From the NCBI GenBank assembly GCA_030146295.1, contig JASLCD010000341.1:1-32716 (forward strand): 32,716 nt of DNA, given 5' to 3'. The position numbers and the translations under genes were made by a program. The notes beneath the pieces are model-generated. The model worked only from the letters and a program-made list of their open reading frames with translations. It ran no database searches and was not told where the DNA came from. Each line of letters opens with the position of its first letter. Position 1 is the stretch's first letter. The stretch is from Chryseobacterium sp. (lineage in GTDB: Bacteria > Bacteroidota > Bacteroidia > Flavobacteriales > Weeksellaceae). Positions 17,572 to 24,877 of this stretch are shown in pieces.

Positions 17572-17603
17572 TAAATTTGTATTTTTTTTGAAAACTTAAC
17601 AAA
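17572..17603 (-). promoter_or_regulatory. Degenerate promoter candidate for susC1
   Basis: On the - strand TTTG (17603-17600), a 20-nt spacer and CAAATTTA (17579-17572) stand where the susC2 and susC3 promoters stand, 20 nt upstream of the ATG. The -7 box ends in TTTA instead of TTTG, a change at the key base. No full TAnnTTTG match is seen on this strand between 17552 and 17865. Confidence 0.3.
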
Positions 17604-17703
17604 TAAAACTAATAAAAATGATAAAATAGCCAACAAATCAAATAAAAAGAAATTAAATAATTAAAAAAATACATTAAAAATAAAAAAATCAATAAAAAAA
17701 ATA

Positions 17704-17725
17704 ACATCAATTTCCTCATTGATGT
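17704..17725 (-). terminator. Candidate second intrinsic terminator downstream of the lipoprotein gene
   Basis: ACATCAAT and ATTGATGT form a perfect 8-bp stem with a 6-nt loop. On the - strand the stem is followed by a strongly T-rich tract (TTATTTTTTTTATTG). It lies about 140 nt beyond the main terminator at 17866-17883. The gap 17552-17865 holds no gene. It also contains a 9-bp inverted repeat with a 4-nt loop at 17796-17817 (TTAATTTTC, TAGA, GAAAATTAA). Confidence 0.4.
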
Positions 17726-17865
17726 CATTTACTTTAAGAACTATATAACATGTTAAAAATCTGACTTTTATAAACAATAAGTCTAAAATATAGTTTTAAT
17801 TTTCTAGAGAAAATTAATTACAAATAATATTATATTTAAATAACGCTATTTCTACAAATAAAAAA

Positions 17866-17883
17866 AACCACCAAATGGTGGTT
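17866..17883 (-). terminator. Intrinsic terminator of the susC2-susD2-lipoprotein operon
   Basis: AACCACCA (17866-17873) and TGGTGGTT (17876-17883) form an 8-bp stem around AA. On the - strand the stem is followed by a run of T. It begins 19 nt after the lipoprotein stop. Confidence 0.8.
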
Positions 17884-17902
17884 TTGTATGGATAAAAAAT
17901 AT

Positions 17903-18352
17903 TTACTCTTTTCTAAAAACTAAGACACCTTCGTCATTTCCAGGTGTATTATCTAAGTTTTTGCTGTTGTCATTAATTCTGAGTTCAGTACTGGAATAGG
18001 AATCTATTTCCTTTTTTAATGTTTTGGAAACCCCAGCTTCAGTATAGGTAAGGGTTAATGTTAAATACATTTTATCAAAGGTCCATTTTCCTCCAAAAGA
18101 ATCAAACAGATTACAATTTCCTGAAGAAGAAGAAACATCATACCTTTCATAAGATCCGGAGAAATCCGGATTTATAAATATGAGTCCTTTCTTTTCACAA
18201 TCAGTCAGCATGATATCTTTACCCTTGAATTCGTACTTATATGGTTTCCAGGTTCCATTAATATTTACATTTTCATTTACAACTGCATGGTCATCATCAC
18301 TAGAACATGATGCAAGACTCATCAAAAAAACAATTCCTATAAAAAATCTCAT
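17903..18352 (-). CDS. Small lipocalin-like surface lipoprotein, third gene of the susC2-susD2 operon
   Basis: This 149-residue lipoprotein has a short signal peptide ending in the lipobox LASC (Cys 16). The mature start CSSDDD is Ser/Asp-rich, like the export signals of Bacteroidetes surface lipoproteins. The rest is beta-rich with a lipocalin-type opening, INGTWKPYKYEFKG, then LIFINPDFSGSYERYD, a central GKWTFDKMYLTLTLTY and a closing GVLVFRKE. Two Cys (in TDCEKKG and GNCNLF) could form a disulfide. This resembles the lipocalin-like domain families common in Bacteroidetes; the ligand is unknown. It begins 57 nt after the susD2 stop, behind two hairpins, and ends before a good terminator, so it is the last gene of the operon. 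A role in holding or processing the substrate is inference. Confidence 0.75.
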   Translation of the reverse strand: MRFFIGIVFLMSLASCSSDDDHAVVNENVNINGTWKPYKYEFKGKDIMLTDCEKKGLIFINPDFSGSYERYDVSSSSGNCNLFDSFGGKWTFDKMYLTLTLTYTEAGVSKTLKKEIDSYSSTELRINDNSKNLDNTPGNDEGVLVFRKE

Positions 18353-18398
18353 ATAAAAGTTTTTATATTCTTCAAGCCTACAAACAGGCTTGAAGAAT
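18351..18398 (-). promoter_or_regulatory. Two abutting hairpins between susD2 and the lipoprotein gene
   Basis: Hairpin A (18367-18398) has a 13-bp perfect stem: TTCTTCAAGCCT and AGGCTTGAAGAA plus one A-T pair, with a 6-nt loop. It starts 11 nt after the susD2 stop. Hairpin B (18351-18368) pairs ATATAAAA with TTTTATAT around GT and takes in two bases of the lipoprotein ATG (18350-18352). Hairpin A lacks a following T run, so a role in mRNA processing or partial attenuation is likelier than full termination. Confidence 0.55.
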
Positions 18399-18409
18399 TA
18401 TTATTTAAT

Positions 18410-19870
18410 TTAAAATTTATCCCAAAATATTTTTGTAGATACTTTATCACCTCCAATTTTTGAAGCGGCAGCGTTCACGTTTTTAGAATTAAGAAGGTAC
18501 TCCTGATCGGAATAACGCATTCTTACAGGCACTGATTCTACTACAGAACCTCCAGGATTTTGGAAAACAGGGAAATCCAGTCTTCTTGCAAAGTTCCATG
18601 CCTGGAATCCTTTATTAAACATTGCTATCCACGCTTGCTCCCCAACAGATTTTTTCCAATTGGCAGCATTGTATGGGTTGGCAGCAATAAATGCACTTGT
18701 AGTAGGAGCATCTATACCATATTCAGTCATTGAAGCTGTAATAGCAGCTGAATACAAATTAGCGGCAGTATCTCCAACATTAAATCCTCTTGCAGCAGCT
18801 TCAGTTCTTAAAAACTGAATTTCAGAAAAATCTAATAAAAAGCCTTGTGCATTCTCTCCCGAAATTACATTGGTAAAGTGAGAATAGCTGCTGAAAATAT
18901 TCTGATCACCATACACCCCTCCAACATAAGCACCAGCAACTTTTGTAAACCATACTGCTCTTCTTGGATCAGAAGTGGTATTCATAAAATCAACAAGAAT
19001 ATCTGACGGAAGAAAGTCATTTCTACCAGATTGAATTACATCCTGATATACGGGATTGGATAGTAATCCTGATGGGAATGTCTGAAGACCGAAATTATCT
19101 AATTTTTCAGTAAATAAGCCTGCGTTATATGCTGCTTCTGCATAAGTTTTAGCCAAAGCCGGATCACTATCTGCCAATGTTACTGCCATTCTGAACTTCA
19201 ATGAATTACCCATTTTTTTCCATCTGCTCATATCTCCTTTGTAGATCAAATCATTAGTATATCCACTACCGGAAGTATTAATCATCGCAACCGCAGCATC
19301 AATTCTTTTAATAAGATCCAGATATACTGTTTTGGCATCATCATAAGGAATTTCTGCACTTCCCGGATTCTCTGCTGTAGCTTTTAGTGCTCCAAAATAA
19401 GGGATATCACCATATGTATCAACCAAATTAGCCCATGCATACACATTTACCAATTCAATCATGGCAATATTATTGTTTTTGGTAACAGCGTCTACGCCTT
19501 CACTATCGAGAAATCTTCTTGCATCTCTAAGTGCAGATAATACTCCCGGAGAATTAATGGTTGCTGATGCTGATGCCATCATACGGTTATAGTGATTCCT
19601 TGGGATAGGTCTTGTCACCATATCATAATTGGTCTCATCGGTATAGGTAGTTTCAGACCATTGTTGTGTAAAAAACCTTGTAATATTACGGTTTACATTG
19701 GCAGATAATAACTGATCAAGAAGGGCATGTTCAGCACTGGCAAAAAGTACTCCGGAAGGGACTTCTGTGGGGTGTTTAGTGTCTTCATTCAGTGAAGTAA
19801 TATCTCTTTCACACGATGTAAACGTTAACGCTAATGAAGCTACACCTATAATTAAAATTAATTTTTTCAT
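18410..19870 (-). CDS. SusD/RagB-type nutrient-binding surface lipoprotein, copy 2
   Basis: This 486-residue SusD-like lipoprotein has its lipobox at TSC (Cys 20) and mature start CERDITSLNEDTKHPTEVPSG, nearly the same as copy 1. Shared family segments are FFTQQWSETTYTDETNYDMV, NLVDTYGDIPYFGAL, YDDAKTVYLDLIKRID, SRWKKMGNSLKFRMAVTLAD and DFSEIQFLRTEAAARGFN. The C-terminus IFWDKF matches copy 1. It begins only 3 nt after the susC2 stop, tighter than the 24-25 nt in the other two pairs, so translation is probably coupled. Its partner is the SusC at 19874-22831. The substrate is unknown; no degradative enzyme is encoded nearby. Confidence 0.93.
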   Translation of the reverse strand: MKKLILIIGVASLALTFTSCERDITSLNEDTKHPTEVPSGVLFASAEHALLDQLLSANVNRNITRFFTQQWSETTYTDETNYDMVTRPIPRNHYNRMMASASATINSPGVLSALRDARRFLDSEGVDAVTKNNNIAMIELVNVYAWANLVDTYGDIPYFGALKATAENPGSAEIPYDDAKTVYLDLIKRIDAAVAMINTSGSGYTNDLIYKGDMSRWKKMGNSLKFRMAVTLADSDPALAKTYAEAAYNAGLFTEKLDNFGLQTFPSGLLSNPVYQDVIQSGRNDFLPSDILVDFMNTTSDPRRAVWFTKVAGAYVGGVYGDQNIFSSYSHFTNVISGENAQGFLLDFSEIQFLRTEAAARGFNVGDTAANLYSAAITASMTEYGIDAPTTSAFIAANPYNAANWKKSVGEQAWIAMFNKGFQAWNFARRLDFPVFQNPGGSVVESVPVRMRYSDQEYLLNSKNVNAAASKIGGDKVSTKIFWDKF

Positions 19871-19873
19871 TTT

Positions 19874-22831
19874 CTAGAATTTTAAAGTTATATCTATTCC
19901 AATATCACGAGTAGTCGGTAATACTCCGATAGAGTTACCTTTAGCCGCTAAACCGTTCCCCGTACCTGCTTCAGGATCTGCATAAGGCAGGTTTTTGTGG
20001 ATGATCCAAAGGTTTCTACCTACAAGTGAAATTTTCGCGTCACGAATAGAAGTATTGGCAAGAATTGATTTTGGAAGATTATATCCTATACTTGCTTCTC
20101 TCAGCTTCACATAAGATGCATCATAAACAAATCTTTTATTCGGCATTCTTCTATATCCGTCAACGTTACCAAAAGATCCAGGGTTGATAGTAGGTGTGGT
20201 ATTTACATTTCCATTAGGATTAACCCCAGGATTCACGACCCCGCTTTCTCTGTAATCTGCCGTTTCTGCATAAAGACCAGTTGCCAGTCCGTAATACATA
20301 TCGGTAGAGAATACATCTCCTCCTTTTTTAACATCAATAAGGAAGCTTACTGAGAAATCTTTATAACGGAAGCTGTTTCTGATACCCCCTACCCAATCTG
20401 GTGTGATATTTCCAATAACCTGATTATTATTTCTTAAATAACGACCTGTAGCCGGGTCAACTACTTTATCCCCATTCTCATTGTATACATAATCTGATCC
20501 TACTAGGGCACCAAAAGATTCTCCAACACGTGCGTTAAGGGATACTCCACCCTGATAACTTGCCATCAGGTAATTCTGTGAATCCCCATTTAATGCAATA
20601 ACTTTATTTTCGTTTTTAGACCAGTTCACGTTAACATCCCATGTAAAATTATTAGTTTTAAATGGCGTACCGTTTAACTGTACTTCTATCCCTTTATTAT
20701 CAATCTGGCCTGCATTAACAAGGAATGTTCTATATCCTGTTGCAGAAGAAACCGGTAAATTGATAATCTGGTCAAATGTTCTGGTTTTATAGATAGCGAT
20801 ATCAAAGCCTAATCTATTTTTGAAGAACTGTGCTTCCATACCAAATTCCGTTTCTTTAGACCTCTGAGGTTTTAAGTTTGGATTGGCAAGAAAATATGGT
20901 TGATCAAAAAGCCCCTCACCTCTTGCTTTGAAAGTATTGACCAATCTGAAGTTGTTAGTAGAAGAACCTACTTCAGCGTAGTTTGCTCTCAATTTCCAGA
21001 AGCTTAGCCAAGGCTGTTTTACAAATTCTGAAAGAATAACTGCACCGGTAACGGAAGGATAACCATAGCTGTTATTTCCTTTTGGCAAATTGGAAGATTG
21101 GTCTACACGATAAGTACCATCAACGAATAAGAAGTTTTTGTATCCGAAAGATGCTGTAGCATATAAACTCGAAGTAACCCATTTTGCATAATTTTCATCA
21201 GGTGGAAGGATTGTTCTTATTGAATTGGAAATAGCAAACAGTCCAGGTTTAGATAAACCTCCTTCTGTGCTCATATAAATATTGTCAATAAGATTTCTTC
21301 TAACGTTCCCCCCTGCAATACCACTCACACTTAGGTCTGATGTAATATCAAACTTGTAATTAGCAAATAAATCAAAGTTGATCTCAGTATTCTTCACATT
21401 GGTTCTTGCATATCCTGAACTTACATTAAGCTGCGAAGCACCAAACGCCTGAGGAAGAGACCCATTCATTAGTCTCTCTTCTACAACCATTTGTAAATCA
21501 TCGTAAGACAATTTCCCTGTAATTCCAAAATTCTTAGAAACATCGTATTTCAACTGAGCATAACTGAATATTCTGGTCCTGTCATCAGACTGATAATTCT
21601 GATATCTCTGGAAATAAGGGTTATTCCAATACTGAGGAGTTCCATCTGCAGCTGTAGACCTGTTCCAGGAGAAGTTACTGTTTCCGTTGTTAGCATAAGC
21701 ATCTCTTAATGCCAATACGTCTACGTTTGTCTGCCACCATTGTCTGAAACCGGTAACAACGTTGTCAGAATACCCTGTTTCGTTACGACCTTTTGTGTCT
21801 TGTAAAGTTAAAGTTGTGAAAACAGAGGCATGTAGCTTATCTGTGAAATCATGATTAAATTTCGCTGAAATTGTATTTTTTCTCAGTTCTGAATTAGGCA
21901 TCAGACCATTGGAAAGCATATTGGAATATGATAAGGAAAGGTTTGAAGTTTTATTTCCTTTTTCAATGGTGATTGTATTAATGTAGGTGACTGGTGTTTC
22001 AAAGAATTTAATAGGTCCGTTTTTCGCAGCAACCCAGGGTGTAGCTTTTCCATAGTTTGGAGAGGAAGGATCAAATGAGTCCCATTGGTATACCAATTGA
22101 TTGGGATTAAATGCCGGTCCATAAGAGGCATCATCTACGAAGTTAGCATAATTGTAGCCTCCAGGACCTGGATCTTCATTCCATGCCTGGCCGCCATATC
22201 CTGCTCCGTATTTTTTCTGGTAGGTTGGAAATGTAGATTTATCAATAAATCCGGCAGTAATTCCTGAGTTTAGAGTAACCCCCCAGCTTCCGTCGTTGTT
22301 ACCTCTTCCGCTTTTCGTTACAATCAAAATTACCCCATCACTACCTCTTTCACCATACAAAGCAGATGCTGCAGCACCTTTCAATACGTTTACAGATTCT
22401 ATATCTTCCTGATTGATATCTGAAAGAAAGTTACCATAATCGAATGTAGACCCGGTTACCGTGTTATTGTTCACTGGTGAACCATCAATTACAATAAGTG
22501 GAGATCCTCCTGATAAAGACTTATATCCTCTGATCAAAAGGTTGGCAGATCCGCCAAAGTTGTTGTTTGTATTTACCTGTAGTCCGGCCACCTTACCTGA
22601 AAGAAGAGATGCTACGTTACCGGTATTGGTAGTTCCACCGGTTAATTCTGCCGCTTTTACTTCTTCAGAAGCATAACCAAGAGATTTTTTCTCTCTTTTA
22701 ATCCCGAGCGCGGTTACAACCACCCCCTCAATTTCTTTTGTTTTAATAGTATCATTCTTTTGCTGGGCATTAGCAACAGCAATTGAGGAAGACAATACTA
22801 AAACAAGAAGACTTGCTGTTAGTTTCTTCAT
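19874..22831 (-). CDS. SusC/RagA-type TonB-dependent outer-membrane transporter, copy 2
   Basis: This 985-residue transporter has a signal peptide ending near ANAQQ, a Ton-box-like VVVTALG at 37-43, a plug with LIVIDGSPVNNN and NVLKGAAASALYGERG, and a long barrel ending in DITLKF. Like copy 1 it lacks the carboxypeptidase-regulatory-like domain between signal peptide and plug, and it has no STN signalling domain, so regulation through an anti-sigma factor is not expected. It is a paralog of copy 1 by tandem duplication; substitutions concentrate in segments likely to be loops. Promoter elements upstream (22856-22886) are shared with the more distant susC3. It is the first gene of the susC2-susD2-lipoprotein operon. 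Confidence 0.94.
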   Translation of the reverse strand: MKKLTASLLVLVLSSSIAVANAQQKNDTIKTKEIEGVVVTALGIKREKKSLGYASEEVKAAELTGGTTNTGNVASLLSGKVAGLQVNTNNNFGGSANLLIRGYKSLSGGSPLIVIDGSPVNNNTVTGSTFDYGNFLSDINQEDIESVNVLKGAAASALYGERGSDGVILIVTKSGRGNNDGSWGVTLNSGITAGFIDKSTFPTYQKKYGAGYGGQAWNEDPGPGGYNYANFVDDASYGPAFNPNQLVYQWDSFDPSSPNYGKATPWVAAKNGPIKFFETPVTYINTITIEKGNKTSNLSLSYSNMLSNGLMPNSELRKNTISAKFNHDFTDKLHASVFTTLTLQDTKGRNETGYSDNVVTGFRQWWQTNVDVLALRDAYANNGNSNFSWNRSTAADGTPQYWNNPYFQRYQNYQSDDRTRIFSYAQLKYDVSKNFGITGKLSYDDLQMVVEERLMNGSLPQAFGASQLNVSSGYARTNVKNTEINFDLFANYKFDITSDLSVSGIAGGNVRRNLIDNIYMSTEGGLSKPGLFAISNSIRTILPPDENYAKWVTSSLYATASFGYKNFLFVDGTYRVDQSSNLPKGNNSYGYPSVTGAVILSEFVKQPWLSFWKLRANYAEVGSSTNNFRLVNTFKARGEGLFDQPYFLANPNLKPQRSKETEFGMEAQFFKNRLGFDIAIYKTRTFDQIINLPVSSATGYRTFLVNAGQIDNKGIEVQLNGTPFKTNNFTWDVNVNWSKNENKVIALNGDSQNYLMASYQGGVSLNARVGESFGALVGSDYVYNENGDKVVDPATGRYLRNNNQVIGNITPDWVGGIRNSFRYKDFSVSFLIDVKKGGDVFSTDMYYGLATGLYAETADYRESGVVNPGVNPNGNVNTTPTINPGSFGNVDGYRRMPNKRFVYDASYVKLREASIGYNLPKSILANTSIRDAKISLVGRNLWIIHKNLPYADPEAGTGNGLAAKGNSIGVLPTTRDIGIDITLKF

Positions 22832-22855
22832 ATCAAATTAATTTTTGTGACTTTA

Positions 22856-22886
22856 CAAATTTGTAAAACTTTCTTAATACCACAAA
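22856..22886 (-). promoter_or_regulatory. Promoter of the susC2-susD2-lipoprotein operon
   Basis: On the - strand TTTG (22886-22883), a 19-nt spacer and CAAATTTG (22863-22856) fit the Bacteroidetes -33 TTTG and -7 TAnnTTTG pattern, except C for T at the first base of the -7 box. The ATG is 24 nt downstream. The element is 30 of 33 bases identical to the one before susC3 with the same spacing. Confidence 0.65.
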
Positions 22887-22945
22887 GCAAAACTTGAAAA
22901 AATTGCAACTTATTCAATAATTTAGAATAAAAACATACAATAAAT

Positions 22946-22985
22946 TATTAAAATTAGTTAAAAACAAAATATTTAACAAAAACAA
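22946..22985. promoter_or_regulatory. Distal conserved island upstream of susC2 with inverted repeat
   Basis: It contains GTTAAA (22957-22962) and TTTAAC (22972-22977), centred at 22967, 81 nt beyond the -33 box. Without gaps, 30 of 40 bases match 28001-28040 upstream of susC3. The rest of the gap 22832-23193 is AT-rich, with no gene seen. Confidence 0.45.
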
Positions 22986-23186
22986 ATCATTTAAAACTTA
23001 TATTTTTTTAAGAAATAATAACAATCAGTTAAATTGATATAATCTATATTATAAATTCAGTTATAATTATAAACAAATTGAATATCAATAAATTAAAAAT
23101 ATAAAAAATTAAAATAAGGTAAAATACCACAGCTGATATTATGTATGGCATATTTTATAGGCAGAGGACATACAGCCTCCTAAAAC

Positions 23187-23209
23187 AAAAAAAACCGCCC
23201 GAAGGCGGT
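23187..23209 (-). terminator. Intrinsic terminator of the susC3-susD3 operon
   Basis: On the - strand ACCGCC, a TTCG loop and GGCGGT are followed by a run of eight T. It lies 31 nt after the susD3 stop. The stem-loop core equals that of the terminator at 13063-13085. Confidence 0.9.
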
Positions 23210-23239
23210 AAAATATATTAAAATTGTATTATACAAGAA

Positions 23240-24853
23240 TTAATTCTGATTCCAGAATGGAGTCGTTTGGTTCTTAGTAAAACATTGAGCATTTGAAATC
23301 TGAGGAACGTTCGCTGAGTTAGCTACGTATTCAGATGACGGATACATCAATCTGTATGGCTTATTCGGTTTTGCAGAAGTTGTTGCCATTGGAGTAACCG
23401 GGTAACCTGTTCTGTTATAATCGATGAAAGATTCTGTAGGGTTGATACCTGCAGTTCCTAACCATTTTTGAGTCATAATAGCCTCAATCTTATTTTCATT
23501 AGTACCAGTCCATCCTAAACCAACTTTAGTTTGAATTGCAGCAATATAAGTAGTAGAAGCACCAGCTGTTGCATATAAGTAATCAAAAGATGCTTTGATA
23601 CCATTTTCAAACTTAGTCTGACCGTTAGAGAAGATACTTGGATATCTAACAGCTGCTTCTGCCTGAAGGAAATCACTTTCTGCACGAGTCATCAAAACTC
23701 CTGATTTTGCAGATCCTACAGATGTCAACTGAGCAGTAGTACTTGGGCTACCTTGTCCAAAAATCCATCCATTACCGAATCTAGAAACTGTAGTAAGATC
23801 AGTTGGAGCTCCTGGCTGACCTGGTGTAGCACCTTGTCTAACTCCTTTAACAACTGAAAGCCCATTATAAGTAACCAATGAGAACATTCTACCTCTTCTT
23901 CCATCTATGATCCCGTTAAATTTCTGATATACATTATCAGCCATATTGTAAGGGTTACCATTAAGACAAGTTGCAATATGCTCAGAAGCTGTAAACAACG
24001 TATTGTTTTGTAACTGAGAGTTTGAACTGTTTCTTACATAATATCCATAAAACGGATTCTGCTGATCGTCATTAGCAGCACTATATCCAGGGTTTACTAA
24101 AACATCACCTTCTACAAAACTAGCTCCTGCTAAAGTCTGAAGTTGCTGATCTCTAAAGGTAGCCATAGCTCCGGTCACTTTAGACATTCTCATCAACATT
24201 CTTAACTTAACAGTATTTGCCAGACTTTTCCAGTTACTCATCGATCCTTGGAAAACAATATCTGTAGCACCTAGCTCAAGTGCAGCTGCATTACCATTAT
24301 CAATAAGAGTGATTGCATCATTCAAACCAAGAATTAATGATTTGTAGATTTCCTCGTCATTATCATATTTTGGAGTAGCATTCACTTGCCCCATAAATGC
24401 CTGAGAATAAGGAGCATCACCATACAAATCCACAATAGTCTGCATGTAGAAAGCTTTCATTACTTTCGCAGCAGCTACATAATTATCATACTTGTGAGTA
24501 GAGTTATCATATTTTTCAATAGCTACAAAATTACTTACGTTTCTATATAGCCCATCCCAAATTTGTGGATAAAAAGAACTGTCTACATTCAATGTATAAT
24601 CATTACCAAATGGAGCTCCGAAAGAATAAGAGTTACCAGCATAAGAATTCATCATAAGCCCTCCAAATCTGTTCATCCATGTAGCCTGGGTTCTGTAAGT
24701 CTGAGCAACAGCTCCAGGAAATAGTAAAGTTGGTGTAATAGCTTCCGCGTGGATATTATTTGGATTTTCATTAATATCCAGATAATGATCACATGAAGTC
24801 AACGTCATTGAGGCAACGATTAAACCAAGTATTGTATATTTAAATTTTTTCAT
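23240..24853 (-). CDS. SusD/RagB-type nutrient-binding surface lipoprotein, module 3
   Basis: This 537-residue SusD-like lipoprotein of a different subgroup has its lipobox at LTSC (Cys 21) and mature start CDHYLDINENPNNIHAEAITP, the typical NENPN opening of SusD-like nutrient-binding lipoproteins. Further hallmarks are QTIVDLYGDAPYSQAFMG, YDNDEEIYKSLILGLNDAI, MSNWKSLANTVKLRMLMRMS, LMTRAESDFLQAEAAVRYP and, near the end, YRLMYPSSEYVANSANV. It is about 50-60 residues longer than copies 1 and 2 and shares only family-level features with them. It starts 24 nt after the susC3 stop and ends before a strong terminator. Substrate unknown. Confidence 0.93.
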   Translation of the reverse strand: MKKFKYTILGLIVASMTLTSCDHYLDINENPNNIHAEAITPTLLFPGAVAQTYRTQATWMNRFGGLMMNSYAGNSYSFGAPFGNDYTLNVDSSFYPQIWDGLYRNVSNFVAIEKYDNSTHKYDNYVAAAKVMKAFYMQTIVDLYGDAPYSQAFMGQVNATPKYDNDEEIYKSLILGLNDAITLIDNGNAAALELGATDIVFQGSMSNWKSLANTVKLRMLMRMSKVTGAMATFRDQQLQTLAGASFVEGDVLVNPGYSAANDDQQNPFYGYYVRNSSNSQLQNNTLFTASEHIATCLNGNPYNMADNVYQKFNGIIDGRRGRMFSLVTYNGLSVVKGVRQGATPGQPGAPTDLTTVSRFGNGWIFGQGSPSTTAQLTSVGSAKSGVLMTRAESDFLQAEAAVRYPSIFSNGQTKFENGIKASFDYLYATAGASTTYIAAIQTKVGLGWTGTNENKIEAIMTQKWLGTAGINPTESFIDYNRTGYPVTPMATTSAKPNKPYRLMYPSSEYVANSANVPQISNAQCFTKNQTTPFWNQN

Positions 24854-24877
24854 TTTTAAGTAATAATTAATTAAAGT

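Noticed and set aside
17552..17865. Possible small gene or tRNA in the susC1 upstream gap
   Set aside because: No open frame with a credible start, no cloverleaf and no TAnnTTTG on the - strand; the region is AT-rich with scattered inverted repeats only.
22888..23186. Possible gene between susC2 and susD3
   Set aside because: Very AT-rich with stops in all frames; only the distal island and the terminator are recognisable.
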